This document shows, piece after piece, positions 1 through 7,049 of a stretch of 20,810 bases of DNA. Numbering within the stretch: position 1 is the first letter of the stretch; the number at the start of each line of letters is the position of its first letter. The position numbers and the translations under genes were made by a program. This DNA is from an uncultured Mycoplasmatota bacterium (GTDB taxonomy: Bacteria > Bacillota_I > Bacilli_A > RF39 > UBA660), in NCBI GenBank assembly GCA_900553835.1, contig USFF01000014.1:1-20810 (forward strand), written 5' to 3'. The notes beneath the pieces were generated by a model, which saw only the letters and a list, made by a program, of their open reading frames with translations, made no database searches and was not told the origin of the DNA.

Positions 1-1248
1 AATAGTGATGTACAAGTAACAGGAAGTGGAACAGCAAGTGATCCATATATATTAAGTTCTGGTAGTGATGTTAATTTACTAGCTTATACTTTAGGTGGAG
101 AAAATACTACACTTACTTATAAAGAATTACTAAGTAATTATGTTGTTGGAGGAGTCACATGTAAGAATGGTTCTACTGCAGAATGGGATAACGACAGGAA
201 AGGAATATTATTTACAAGCGTTAATGCTCCTGACTATTGTACAATTAATTTTATAGATGGTTATATAGTTAGTTTAAAAGCGATAAATGGTACAGTAGAA
301 GCACCAACTACACAAGGTGTTGGTTCAAATGGAAGTGTAGAGTTTACTGTTGTGCCTGATGAAGGCTACTTAAATGAACTAGAGTCAGATACATGCTTAG
401 GTACACTAGATGGCACAACTTATAGAGTAAGTAATGTAACAGAAAGTAAAAACTGTATAATTACATTTAAGAAAAATGGAACTTCTTTAGCAACTATGAT
501 TAAATTTTATGCAACAGATCACACAAATGGTGTATATAATGAAAATGGATACAGATATCAAGGAAGCAGTCCGAACAATTATATATACATGACAAATGAT
601 ACGTCTAAATCTAAAGAATTATGGAGGATAATAGGAATATTTTCTGATGGTGAAAATGGTGAGGAAGTTATAAGAGTAAGAAGACATTACGAACAAGGGG
701 ATTATCCTAAAATGGCATTGGATGCTAATAGTAAAAACCATTTTCCAAATTCAACAATGTATTCTACATTATCAAATGTATATTCTATTTCTAATTATTT
801 GCATACAGTTAATTTTAAAATGTATTTGGGTACAAGAAGTGATCCTAATGCAACAGTTGCAACAATGTATCATGCTGAAAGAGGTACTGTTGCTGGTCCA
901 AGTGCGAATGGGGTGACATCATTTGTTGGAAGTGTTGGAATTATATATCCTAGTGATTATGGTTATGGTGTAGTAACAGCTGACTGCAGTAGAGCTACAC
1001 TTATGAGTGCATATGCAAATACTGAAACTTGCTATACTAAAAATTGGTTATACCCAGCTCAAACCAACTGGGCTATTACACCATTTTATTCAAGAGATTG
1101 GGGAGGATTTTATTTTACAACTTCCCTTGGAAATGGTAACTTTAGAACAGAAACAGAGTTTGGATACTCTCCAATGATGGCACTTAATGGCACAGTGTTA
1201 GTTTCTGGTAGTGGTACATCAAGTGACCCGTACACTATTGTAAAATGA
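1..1248 (+). CDS. Modular secreted/surface protein, C-terminal part (5' end outside window)
   Basis: The reading frame is open from base 1 to a TGA stop, giving 415 residues with no start in the window; an in-frame GTG at 352 is probably not a true start. Residues 4-18 (VQVTGSGTASDPYIL) resemble the very C-terminus (VLVSGSGTSSDPYTI), so the window seems to begin at the end of one module and contain one more. The stretch around residues 85-160 (SLKAINGTVEAP, VVPDEGY, CIITFKKNG) looks like a divergent InlB-type B-repeat. The following part has ELWRIIGIF, YPSDYGYG and a Trp/Cys-rich end like the FGE/DUF6273-like domains common in surface proteins of uncultured gut Bacillota. Several Cys residues suggest an extracytoplasmic location. 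Ligand and function are not recognisable. A pseudopilin lies about 5 kb downstream. The reading frame is certain; the domain naming is from memory of the families. Confidence 0.8.
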   Translation, partial: NSDVQVTGSGTASDPYILSSGSDVNLLAYTLGGENTTLTYKELLSNYVVGGVTCKNGSTAEWDNDRKGILFTSVNAPDYCTINFIDGYIVSLKAINGTVEAPTTQGVGSNGSVEFTVVPDEGYLNELESDTCLGTLDGTTYRVSNVTESKNCIITFKKNGTSLATMIKFYATDHTNGVYNENGYRYQGSSPNNYIYMTNDTSKSKELWRIIGIFSDGENGEEVIRVRRHYEQGDYPKMALDANSKNHFPNSTMYSTLSNVYSISNYLHTVNFKMYLGTRSDPNATVATMYHAERGTVAGPSANGVTSFVGSVGIIYPSDYGYGVVTADCSRATLMSAYANTETCYTKNWLYPAQTNWAITPFYSRDWGGFYFTTSLGNGNFRTETEFGYSPMMALNGTVLVSGSGTSSDPYTIVK

Positions 1249-1295
1249 TAGAATGTGTAATAGGTCCTGATATAGTACATGTTGGATATTTAAAC

Positions 1296-1327
1296 AAAGA
1301 TGTTTGCATTTGTAAACATCTTTTAAA
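1296..1327 (+). terminator. Rho-independent terminator after the surface-protein gene
   Basis: A perfect 10-bp stem (AAAGATGTTT / AAACATCTTT) with an 8-nt loop GCATTTGT is followed by TTTTAAAAT. It lies 47 bases after the stop codon. Confidence 0.7.
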
Positions 1328-1332
1328 ATAAT

Positions 1333-1357
1333 TGTAAACTTTCTGTAAGAGTTTACA
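1333..1357. repeat. Inverted repeat TGTAAACT...AGTTTACA
   Basis: Perfect 8-bp arms separated by 9 bases, just upstream of an extended -10 (TGATAAAAT, 1378-1385) that could drive the ORF at 1410. It may be an operator or a second weak terminator; the run TTTTAT follows the right arm. Confidence 0.4.
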
Positions 1358-1409
1358 TTTTATATAAAATTATTTATGATAAAATGATAAACGAGGATGT
1401 GTTATTTAA

Positions 1410-1601
1410 ATGAGTGGTATGAAAAAGAGTTTATTAATTTTATTTAGTGTAATTGTAGTAATTATTATTACATTAGCATTTCTATTTAAATTTAATGTAA
1501 TTAAATTTAAAGAAGAAAAGAAAGAAGAAGAACCTACTAAAGTAGAAGAAAAGTTAAAATATTATTTTTATGATAATACTTTAACATTTCGTACATATTA
1601 G
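1410..1601 (+). pseudogene. Truncated membrane-anchored protein, N-terminal fragment
   Basis: The 63-aa ORF starts MSGMKK, has one strong transmembrane segment (about residues 6-27, LLILFSVIVVIIITLAFLF) and then a charged Lys/Glu linker (about 33-48). It stops abruptly after YYFYDNTLTFRTY, which reads like the beginning of an extracellular domain. Its last 65 bases overlap the tail of the antitoxin gene on the other strand. ATG 1410 or ATG 1419 could be the start; GAGG at 1392 is too far for an ideal ribosome site. I interpret it as the 5' remnant of a single-pass secreted protein cut by a rearrangement. A genuine small membrane protein cannot be excluded. Confidence 0.45.
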
Positions 1602-1845
1602 TATAACTTTTTGCTTTTACTTTTCCGTTTAATATATCTTCACCTTCCTCTAAAGCCATTGATAATTCTTTACTTGGCCTTGGATTTACTATATCAAAAG
1701 GTACTCCATCTTTATTAATTAGCTGCTTTATTGCAATATTGACATAGGTACTCATGTTTAACCCTAATTTACTTAAAATGTCGGTTGCCGCCTCTTTGTC
1801 TTTTTTATCAACTTGTATACTAATAACTGTTGTTAAATTTCTCAT
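1537..1845 (-). CDS. Orphan RelB/DinJ-family antitoxin, probably with an abnormal C-terminus
   Basis: This 102-aa protein begins MRNLTTVISIQVDKKDKEAA and has the ribbon-helix-helix pattern of RelB/DinJ antitoxins: an N-terminal beta strand (TTVISIQVD), the helix LSKLGLNMSTYVNIAIKQLI (about 24-43), and the linker GVPFDIVNPRPSKELSMALE. The start at 1845 is chosen because AGAGGTG precedes it at good spacing and the homology begins there; the frame extends further upstream but has no family features. The family normally ends soon after the TNxxEML segment; here a tail of about 12 residues (KYYHKNNILTFLLL) looks unrelated and lies antisense to the truncated ORF at 1410. No RelE/YafQ toxin follows on this strand, so the antitoxin is orphaned, possibly non-functional or fused to random sequence. 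Confidence 0.7.
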   Translation of the reverse strand: MRNLTTVISIQVDKKDKEAATDILSKLGLNMSTYVNIAIKQLINKDGVPFDIVNPRPSKELSMALEEGEDILNGKVKAKSYTNMYEMLKYYHKNNILTFLLL

Positions 1846-1869
1846 AATAACACCTCTTTTATAGTTAAT

Positions 1870-1898
1870 ATAATAGCATAATTTATATAAAGTGTCGA
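1870..1898 (-). promoter_or_regulatory. Promoter of the antitoxin gene
   Basis: On the minus strand TCGACA (1898-1893), a 17-bp spacer and TATTAT (1875-1870) form a good sigma-A promoter 25 bases upstream of the antitoxin start. Confidence 0.6.
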
Positions 1899-2002
1899 TA
1901 TAGACTGATAGATTTATAGAATAAAAATAAATGTAAAGTAAATAATATCTATATAGAAATATATTAAAATATTTAGTAAAATATTTATAGGAGGAAACTA
2001 AA

Positions 2003-2770
2003 ATGAAATTAGAAGGTAAAGTAGCTTTAGTAACAGGTGGTTTTAAAGGTATAGGAAGAGGAATAACAGACACTTTTATTAAATATGGTGCAAAAGTAGT
2101 GGTTCTTGATTATGATGATGAAGTATTAACTATGAAAAGTGATAATATTCTTCCATTTATAGTTGATATAAGAGACAAAGAAGAAGTAGAAGAAGCTATT
2201 TCTAAAGCAGTAATAGAATTTGGTAAAATAGATATTTTAGTAAACAATGCTGGTGTATGTTTATTAAGTTCATTTGAAGAAATGTCAGATGAAATAAGAA
2301 ATAAACACTTTGGAATAAATATAAATGGTGTATGGAATACTACAAAAGCATGTTTAAAATACTTAAAAGAAACAAAAGGAACTATTGTAAATATGTCAAG
2401 TGTAACTGGGCCGATGGTAGCAGATCCTGGAGAAGTAGCCTATGCTACAAGTAAAGCAGCAGTTCTTGGTTTTACTAAAAGTTTAGCAGCAGATCTTGCT
2501 AAAGATGGCATAAGAGTAAATGCAATAATGCCAGGATATATACTAACTCCAATGGTAAAAAATATGAGTAAAGAAAGTGATCCTGAAAACCCTAATGCTG
2601 TTATAGAAAGTATAGAAAATGCTATTCCAATGAAAAGATTAGGAGATCCAACTGAAGTAGGAGAACTAGCAGCCTTTTTAGCTAGCTCAGAAGCTTCTTA
2701 CATAACTGGACAAGGAATTGTAATAGATGGAGGCTCAACACTTCCAGAAACCTCTAGTATGGGTGTATAA
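2003..2770 (+). CDS. ucpA: UcpA-like short-chain dehydrogenase/reductase
   Basis: A 255-aa classical SDR oxidoreductase, NAD(P)-dependent and cytosolic. Seen: the Rossmann cofactor motif TGGFKGIG (residues 11-18), NNAG (81-84), the catalytic Ser in MSSVTG (about 132-133), Tyr147 and Lys151 (YATSK), and a C-terminal IDGGS motif. Beyond the general fold, several segments match E. coli UcpA as I remember it: NNAGVC, NGVWN.TKA, MSSVTG.MVADPGE.AYA, and a C-terminus IDGGSTLPET. The true substrate of UcpA-type enzymes is not settled. AGGAGG lies 7 bases before the ATG; TAAAAT at 1977-1982 is a possible -10. The gene is monocistronic, ending at a terminator shared with rpmB. Confidence 0.85.
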   Translation: MKLEGKVALVTGGFKGIGRGITDTFIKYGAKVVVLDYDDEVLTMKSDNILPFIVDIRDKEEVEEAISKAVIEFGKIDILVNNAGVCLLSSFEEMSDEIRNKHFGININGVWNTTKACLKYLKETKGTIVNMSSVTGPMVADPGEVAYATSKAAVLGFTKSLAADLAKDGIRVNAIMPGYILTPMVKNMSKESDPENPNAVIESIENAIPMKRLGDPTEVGELAAFLASSEASYITGQGIVIDGGSTLPETSSMGV

Positions 2771-2803
2771 GACTTTACTTTAGTACTACAAAGTAAACAT
2801 AAT

Positions 2804-2832
2804 AAAAAAATCTTCATTTTTGAAGATTTTTT
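2804..2832. terminator. Bidirectional terminator between ucpA and rpmB
   Basis: The stem AAAAAATCTTCA / TGAAGATTTTTT with a TTTT loop is flanked by A- and T-runs, so it can terminate both convergent genes. Its right end overlaps the rpmB stop codon. Confidence 0.8.
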
Positions 2833-2992
2833 ACTTTTCTAAACTTCTAATTTCTTTAGCAGTCATTCTTACTTTTTTACCATCTACTTTGATAGTTTGT
2901 AAATTAACTTTTTGAGTTTTTCTAGTAGCCTTTAAACTAAAAGGTCTATTGTTACCACTCATATTTTTTCTATTTGATATATTTTTTGCCAT
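2831..2992 (-). CDS. rpmB: Ribosomal protein bL28
   Basis: This 53-aa gene on the minus strand encodes MAKNISNRKNMSGNNRPF... followed by LKATRKTQKVNLQT and VDGKKVRMTAKEIRSLEK. The core SGNNR...LKATRKT..VNLQ, then a basic strand with VRM and a terminal LRSL-like segment, is the bL28 pattern; it is a structural protein of the 50S subunit. It is shorter than the usual 60-odd residues, and the N-terminal C..TGK segment common in the family is replaced by NISNRK, so it lacks the Cys of zinc-type paralogues. A perfect AAGGAGG (3004-2998) precedes the ATG by five bases. It is transcribed divergently from nfo. A possible promoter is TTGACT-N17-TAAATT in the gap. Confidence 0.85.
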   Translation of the reverse strand: MAKNISNRKNMSGNNRPFSLKATRKTQKVNLQTIKVDGKKVRMTAKEIRSLEK

Positions 2993-3034
2993 TTTTGCCT
3001 CCTTAAACTTCCTTTATAATTTACCACAAAATAC

Positions 3035-3063
3035 TAGTTTAGTCAATAAAAATTTGTTATAAT
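3035..3063 (+). promoter_or_regulatory. Promoter of nfo
   Basis: A perfect -10 TATAAT at 3058-3063 lies 20 bases before the nfo start; the -35 (TAGTTT at 3035) is poor. GGAGG at 3073-3077 is the ribosome-binding site. Confidence 0.5.
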
Positions 3064-3083
3064 TAGTGTATTGGAGGTAAAAA

Positions 3084-3971
3084 ATGTTATATATAGGTAG
3101 TCATACAAGTTTTCTAAAAGATAAAGGGCTTTTAGGTGTAGTAGAAGAAAGTATAAGTTATAATGCAAATATATTTATGTTTTATACAGGAAGTAACCAA
3201 AGTACACTTAGATTTCCTATTAATAAAGAATTAACAGCTAAAGCACATGAACTAATGAAAGAACATGGGTTTGATAAAACAAAATGTATTGTTCATGCTC
3301 CTTTCATAATTAACTTAGCTAATAATACTGATCCATCTAAATATGAATTCTACATTAATTTTCTAAAAGAAGAATTAAATAGATGTATAGAACTAGATAT
3401 TAGAAATATAGTACTTCATCCTGGGAGTTACACTTCTTTAGATAGAGTAACGGGTATCAAAAATATAGCAAACGGGTTAAATACTGCTTTAAAAGATATT
3501 GATGGAGTAAATCTTTTACTTGAGTACATGAGTGGTAAAGGAACAGAAGTGGGAACAAGTATAGATGATTTGAAAGGAATAATTGATTTACTTGATGAAG
3601 AAGTAAAGAAAAAAGTATTTGTATGTTTAGACACATGTCATATGAATGACTCTGGAGTAGACTTAAAAGATATAGATTTATTCTTAGATGAATTTGACTT
3701 AAAAATAGGAATAGATAAAATAAAATGTATTCATATAAATGATAGCTATAATGTAGTAGGTTCACATAAAGATAGACATGCTAATTTAGGATATGGGACT
3801 ATTGGTTTTAATAAACTAATTAATGTAATATATAATGAAAGATTAGATAACATACCTAAAATACTTGAAACACCATGGATAAATAGAAATGAAAAAAATT
3901 CATATGCACCATATAAATATGAAATAGAAAATATAAGAAACAAAAAGTTTATTGATTATATTAACCAATAA
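3084..3971 (+). CDS. nfo: Endonuclease IV (AP endonuclease family 2)
   Basis: This 295-aa TIM-barrel, three-metal (zinc) enzyme cuts DNA 5' to abasic sites in base-excision repair. All expected metal ligands can be placed: His71 (HAPF), His112 (LHPGS), Glu147 (LEYM), Asp183 and His186 (LDTCH), His217 (IHINDS), Asp230 and His232 (DRHAN) and Glu262 (LETPW). The start IGSHTS is typical of the family and the length is normal. The ATG is preceded by GGAGG at 6-base spacing. Downstream it converges on a DUF2624-like gene and overlaps it by 11 bases; in Bacillus subtilis the nfo homologue yqfS also neighbours a DUF2624 gene (yqfT), there in the same direction. Confidence 0.95.
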   Translation: MLYIGSHTSFLKDKGLLGVVEESISYNANIFMFYTGSNQSTLRFPINKELTAKAHELMKEHGFDKTKCIVHAPFIINLANNTDPSKYEFYINFLKEELNRCIELDIRNIVLHPGSYTSLDRVTGIKNIANGLNTALKDIDGVNLLLEYMSGKGTEVGTSIDDLKGIIDLLDEEVKKKVFVCLDTCHMNDSGVDLKDIDLFLDEFDLKIGIDKIKCIHINDSYNVVGSHKDRHANLGYGTIGFNKLINVIYNERLDNIPKILETPWINRNEKNSYAPYKYEIENIRNKKFIDYINQ

Positions 3972-4215
3972 ACTTTTTATATTTATTAAATAGTTCTAAT
4001 ATCTTCTCATAAGTTTCTAAACTAAATTCTTCTTTTTTACTCTCAATTAATTCTAAACCATTACCATCTAAAATATAATCAATATTATCTTTAACTGTCT
4101 CTAAAAAAATACTAGCTTCTTCTTCACTAACAGATATACCTTCTTTTAGTCCAAACTTAATAACATCTTTTACTTCTAACTTCTCAGCATAACTTTTAAT
4201 AATATTTCTAGTCAT
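3961..4215 (-). CDS. DUF2624 (YqfT)-like small protein
   Basis: This is an 84-aa, charged, helical protein (MTRNIIKSYAEKLEVKDVIK...). The pattern of an N-terminal helix, a KDVIKFGLKEGISVSEEEA segment and a terminal helix resembles DUF2624 proteins, whose function is unknown. The match is weak at sequence level and is strengthened by position next to nfo, as in Bacillus. The start has GGAGG at six-base spacing. Its 3' end overlaps the nfo stop region convergently (3961-3971) with no terminator between the two, so antisense interference is possible. No transmembrane segment or signal peptide is seen. Confidence 0.6.
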   Translation of the reverse strand: MTRNIIKSYAEKLEVKDVIKFGLKEGISVSEEEASIFLETVKDNIDYILDGNGLELIESKKEEFSLETYEKILELFNKYKKFIG

Positions 4216-4259
4216 AAATCCTCCACATTAAATAATATGTATAAAAGTGTATATTTAGA

Positions 4260-4362
4260 ACAAAATAATTTTGTAGGGAGATATCCCTATAGAAAAGAGT
4301 ATAAAGCCGGAAGGTTTAGAAAATGTACTCTAATAAAGGAAACCTTTTTTTGGTTTCCTTTT
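4260..4362 (+). ncRNA. Candidate structured RNA ending in a terminator
   Basis: Between two minus-strand genes there is a run of stacked hairpins: ACAAAA-TAA-TTTTGT (4260-4274); TAGGGA-GATA-TCCCTA (4274-4289); an 8-bp helix AGAGTATA/TGTACTCT (4296-4303 with 4324-4331) enclosing AAGCC-GGAA-GGTTT (4304-4317) and an unpaired AGAAAA; then a perfect 10-bp terminator AAAGGAAACC/GGTTTCCTTT (4335-4361) with TTTT after it. The inner loop is a C-G-closed GGAA (GNRA) tetraloop only on the plus strand, which favours a plus-strand RNA. No plus-strand gene nearby needs this terminator. I do not recognise a known RNA family. A minus-strand leader for the DUF2624-like gene is the alternative. Confidence 0.45.
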
Positions 4363-4363
4363 A

Positions 4364-4388
4364 AAATAAAAAAACCTAATAATAGGTT
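4364..4388 (-). terminator. Terminator of tRNA-Ser
   Basis: On the minus strand AACCTA-TTAT-TAGGTT is followed by a T-run (A-run 4366-4372 on the plus strand), 11 bases after the tRNA 3' end. Confidence 0.7.
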
Positions 4389-4399
4389 AATTAACTTAA

Positions 4400-4490
4400 T
4401 GGCGGAGTGAGAGAGATTTGAACTCTCGCGCCAGTTTCCCGACCTACACCCTTAGCAGGGGCGCCTCTTCAACCACTTGAGTATCACTCC
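4400..4490 (-). tRNA. tRNA-Ser (GCU)
   Basis: This is a 91-nt class II tRNA with a 7-bp acceptor stem (GGAGTGA/TCACTCC), discriminator G, encoded CCA, a long variable arm, and anticodon GCT in loop CTGCTAA. TTCAAATC matches the T-loop consensus. It has its own promoter and terminator and is transcribed alone. Confidence 0.96.
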
Positions 4491-4509
4491 ATTAATGCCT
4501 GACTACTAA

Positions 4510-4538
4510 ATAATACCTTATTTTTAAGTGAAAGTCAA
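4510..4538 (-). promoter_or_regulatory. Promoter of tRNA-Ser
   Basis: TTGACT (4538-4533), a 17-bp spacer and TATTAT (4515-4510) on the minus strand form a strong sigma-A promoter about 20 bases upstream of the tRNA. It is back to back with the ABC-F promoter. Confidence 0.8.
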
Positions 4539-4556
4539 TACAAAATACAAAACTTG

Positions 4557-4565
4557 TGGTAAAAT
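4557..4565 (+). promoter_or_regulatory. Extended -10 promoter of the ABC-F gene
   Basis: TGGTAAAAT matches TGn plus a -10 hexamer. Transcription would start near 4572, just before the ribosome site GGAG (4575-4578) and the start at 4587. The overlapping TATAAT at 4565-4570 would start transcription inside that site, so it is less likely. Confidence 0.45.
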
Positions 4566-4586
4566 ATAATGTATGGAGTGATAACT

Positions 4587-6449
4587 ATGTACTTAAAAAT
4601 AAAAAATGCAAGTATCGAATATGGAAGTGACGTAGTACTTGAAAACATAGATTTAACAGTAAAAAATAATGAAAAAATAGCTATAGTTGGTAGAAATGGT
4701 ACTGGTAAAACATCAATACTTAAAGCTATAATAGGTGAAATAGATTTTACAGATGGATATGATAAACTCATAATAGAAAAAGATAACTTTAAAATAGGTT
4801 ATATTAAGCAAAGTTTAAATAAAAGTGAAGAAGAAACTTCATTAATAGATTATATAAAAGAAGTATATAATAACATTATTAATATAGAAAATGAAATAAA
4901 AAATATAGAAAACAAATTAAGTACTAATTATGAAGAAAAACTATTAAATAGATATAATGAACTACTTAATACCTATAAGTTACTAGGAGGATATGACTAC
5001 ATAAAAGAATATACTCTTGCATTAAATAAATTTGGTTTTACAAAAGAAGTATATAACAAAAAACTTAAAGAATTTTCAGGAGGAGAAATAACAAAAATAT
5101 CTTTATTAAAACTATTACTTTCTAAGCCTGATCTTCTAGTTCTTGATGAACCAACTAACCATTTAGATATAGATGCACTTGAGTGGCTTGAAAACTACTT
5201 GAAAAATTATAAAAATAGTATACTCTTAGTAAGTCATGACAGAATGTTTTTAGATAACATATGTAATGTAATTTATAGTATAGAATTTGGAGAACTTAAA
5301 AGATATCAAGGAAATTATACAAATTATATAAAACAAAGAGAAGAAGAATATAATAAAAATATGAAAGACTATATATACCAGCAAAAGGAAATAAAAAGAC
5401 TAACAGATTTAATAAATAAATTTAAGTATAAACCAACTAAAGCTAAAATGGCTATGGCAAGGGTAAAAGTATTAGAAAAAATGAATATAATAGATAAACC
5501 TAAAAAAGAAAGCAATAAAACATTTAAAATAAACTTTAATCCAGTTAATAATAGCTATAAGGAAACACTTAAACTAATTAATTTAAGTGTAGGATATGAT
5601 AAAGAATTATTTAAATTAGATTTAAAACTTGAAAGAGGAGATAAACTAGGTATAATTGGTAAAAATGGAATAGGTAAAAGTACACTTATAAAAACAATTG
5701 TAGGAGAAATAAAACCTTTATCTGGTAAAGTAGTAATAGGAGAAAATACTAACATTTCTTATTTCAGTCAAAAATTTGAAAATCTTAATTTAGGTAATAC
5801 TATATATGATGAAATAAAAGGAGAATTTCCTAATATGTCTCCACTTGAAATAAGAACTTTACTAGGTAGTTTTAACTTCTCAAATGATGATGTATTTAAA
5901 AAAATAAAAGATTTATCAGGAGGAGAAAAAGTAAGAGTAAGTTTGTGTAAAATACTAAACTCTAAACCAAATCTTTTAGTTCTTGATGAACCAACTAACC
6001 ACTTAGATATTTTAAATAAAGAAACTATAGAAAACTTACTTAAGGACTATAAAGGTACTTTAGTAATAGTAAGTCACGATAGATATTTAATTAAAAATGT
6101 AGTAAATAAATTACTACTTATAGAAGAAAATAAAACTTCACTTTTTAACTTTGGTTATGAAGAATACTTAAATAAAAAAGAAAATATAACTACTAAGGAG
6201 GTTATAACCAAAAAAGAAAAGAAAGATAAAAGAGAAAAGAAAAAAGATAACTCTAAGGAAATTAAAAGTATAGAAAAAGAAATAAATAGATTAGAGGAAA
6301 AAGTAAAGGAGTTAAATAGTGAACTTTTAAAAGAAGAAGTATATATGGATTATGAAAAATCTAAGTTTATTGAATTACAAATAGATAACTTAAATAAATT
6401 AATAGATACAAATATGAATAAATGGGAAAATTTATTGAATGAAGAGTAG
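4587..6449 (+). CDS. ABC-F family ATPase, YdiF-like
   Basis: This 620-aa cytosolic protein has two ABC domains and no membrane segments, so it acts on the ribosome rather than in transport. Domain 1 has Walker A GRNGTGKT (about 35-42), signature FSGGE and Walker B LLVLDEPTNHLDI; domain 2 has GKNGIGKST, LSGGEKVR and a second LLVLDEPTNHLD. Between them is the P-site tRNA-interaction linker. A C-terminal Lys/Glu-rich coiled coil (about 550-620) ending MDYEKS...WENLL resembles that of Bacillus YdiF. ABC-F proteins rescue stalled ribosomes or protect them from antibiotics; nothing here points to a resistance subtype. I chose ATG 4587 rather than 4569 because GGAG at 4575 fits it and the family N-terminus begins with this Met. 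The pseudopilin follows 36 bases later without a terminator. Confidence 0.92.
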   Translation: MYLKIKNASIEYGSDVVLENIDLTVKNNEKIAIVGRNGTGKTSILKAIIGEIDFTDGYDKLIIEKDNFKIGYIKQSLNKSEEETSLIDYIKEVYNNIINIENEIKNIENKLSTNYEEKLLNRYNELLNTYKLLGGYDYIKEYTLALNKFGFTKEVYNKKLKEFSGGEITKISLLKLLLSKPDLLVLDEPTNHLDIDALEWLENYLKNYKNSILLVSHDRMFLDNICNVIYSIEFGELKRYQGNYTNYIKQREEEYNKNMKDYIYQQKEIKRLTDLINKFKYKPTKAKMAMARVKVLEKMNIIDKPKKESNKTFKINFNPVNNSYKETLKLINLSVGYDKELFKLDLKLERGDKLGIIGKNGIGKSTLIKTIVGEIKPLSGKVVIGENTNISYFSQKFENLNLGNTIYDEIKGEFPNMSPLEIRTLLGSFNFSNDDVFKKIKDLSGGEKVRVSLCKILNSKPNLLVLDEPTNHLDILNKETIENLLKDYKGTLVIVSHDRYLIKNVVNKLLLIEENKTSLFNFGYEEYLNKKENITTKEVITKKEKKDKREKKKDNSKEIKSIEKEINRLEEKVKELNSELLKEEVYMDYEKSKFIELQIDNLNKLIDTNMNKWENLLNEE

Positions 6450-6485
6450 TTTTATGATATATTAAAATAGTAAGGAGAATAATTT

Positions 6486-6899
6486 ATGAATAAAAAAGGT
6501 TTCACATTAGTAGAAATATTAGTTGTAATAGTTATAATTGGAGGAATTGCTATGTTAATAGTACCTAGAATATCAGATGTATTTGGTAAAAGTACTACAA
6601 AAGCAATGAAAGTACAAGAAAATGAAATAAATGCTTCTGCTCTTATATATTTAGAAGATTTTTGTAAAAACCCAATTGGATCAAATACATGTCCAGGGAC
6701 TATAAGTAGAAATACAAATAATACTTATGATGGATATATTTATCTAAGTACTTTAGTAAATAATGATTACATAGATAAAGTTACATATCAAGGAAAAGAA
6801 TGTAATGCTTGTATAAAATTTACTAATAATGAAGCTAAAACATATTTAACTTGTCCAGAAGTATATACAACAACTGGATATAGTAGCTGTGGTAATTAA
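6486..6899 (+). CDS. Type II/IV pseudopilin-like prepilin
   Basis: This 137-aa protein starts MNKKGFTLVEILVVIVIIGG, a canonical prepilin leader: a prepilin peptidase (PilD/ComC type) would cut after Gly5 and methylate Phe6, with Glu10 in the expected +5 position. The hydrophobic helix (about 6-28) anchors the subunit in the membrane and packs in a pilus. The soluble part is small and has six cysteines (FCKN...NTC, ECNAC, LTCPE, SSC), suggesting disulfides outside the cell. AAGGAG precedes the ATG. Either TGATATATT (6455-6463) or read-through from the ABC-F gene could transcribe it. No assembly ATPase, peptidase or platform gene is in this window, so whether it serves competence, secretion or adhesion cannot be told. 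Confidence 0.88.
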   Translation: MNKKGFTLVEILVVIVIIGGIAMLIVPRISDVFGKSTTKAMKVQENEINASALIYLEDFCKNPIGSNTCPGTISRNTNNTYDGYIYLSTLVNNDYIDKVTYQGKECNACIKFTNNEAKTYLTCPEVYTTTGYSSCGN

Positions 6900-6900
6900 A

Positions 6901-6921
6901 TCAAACTTTGTTTGGTTTTTT
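6901..6921 (+). terminator. Terminator after the pseudopilin
   Basis: TCAAAC-TTT-GTTTGG followed by seven T residues, directly after the stop codon. Confidence 0.75.
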
Positions 6922-6927
6922 TATTAT

Positions 6928-6952
6928 AAAAAAAATCTCATTTAAGAGATTT
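6928..6952 (-). terminator. Terminator of the tRNA-Ile/tRNA-Glu unit
   Basis: On the minus strand AAATCTC-TTAAAT-GAGATTT is followed by a T-run, 11 bases after the tRNA-Glu 3' end. Confidence 0.75.
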
Positions 6953-6963
6953 AAATTCTTAAT

Positions 6964-7039
6964 TGGTGACCTGTACGGGATTTGAACCCGTGAATGCACG
7001 CGTGAAAGGCGTGTGTGTTAACCATTTCACCAACAGGCC
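6964..7039 (-). tRNA. tRNA-Glu (UUC)
   Basis: This 76-nt tRNA has acceptor stem GGCCTGT/ACAGGTC, discriminator A and encoded CCA. The anticodon stem CACGC/GCGTG holds loop CTTTCAC, giving anticodon TTC. GGTTCAAATCC matches the T-arm. It is the second tRNA of a two-gene transcript. Confidence 0.96.
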
Positions 7040-7049
7040 ATTATTTAAA

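Noticed and set aside
1846..2073. N-terminal extension of the antitoxin frame to 2073
   Set aside because: It overlaps the ucpA start and the antitoxin promoter, has no family features, and a good ribosome site marks the start at 1845.
2831..2992. Possible frameshift in rpmB at the A-run near 2939-2942
   Set aside because: On careful recounting the run holds four A residues and the frame is open over 53 codons with a perfect AAGGAGG upstream, so the gene is intact.
4300..4320. CCGGAAGG in the structured RNA suggested a signal recognition particle RNA
   Set aside because: The conserved AGCAGC side of the SRP helix 8 loop is missing; only the GGAA tetraloop is shared.
4569..4586. Upstream ATG for the ABC-F gene at 4569
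   Set aside because: It overlaps the -10 region and has no ribosome site; ATG 4587 fits GGAG and the family N-terminus.
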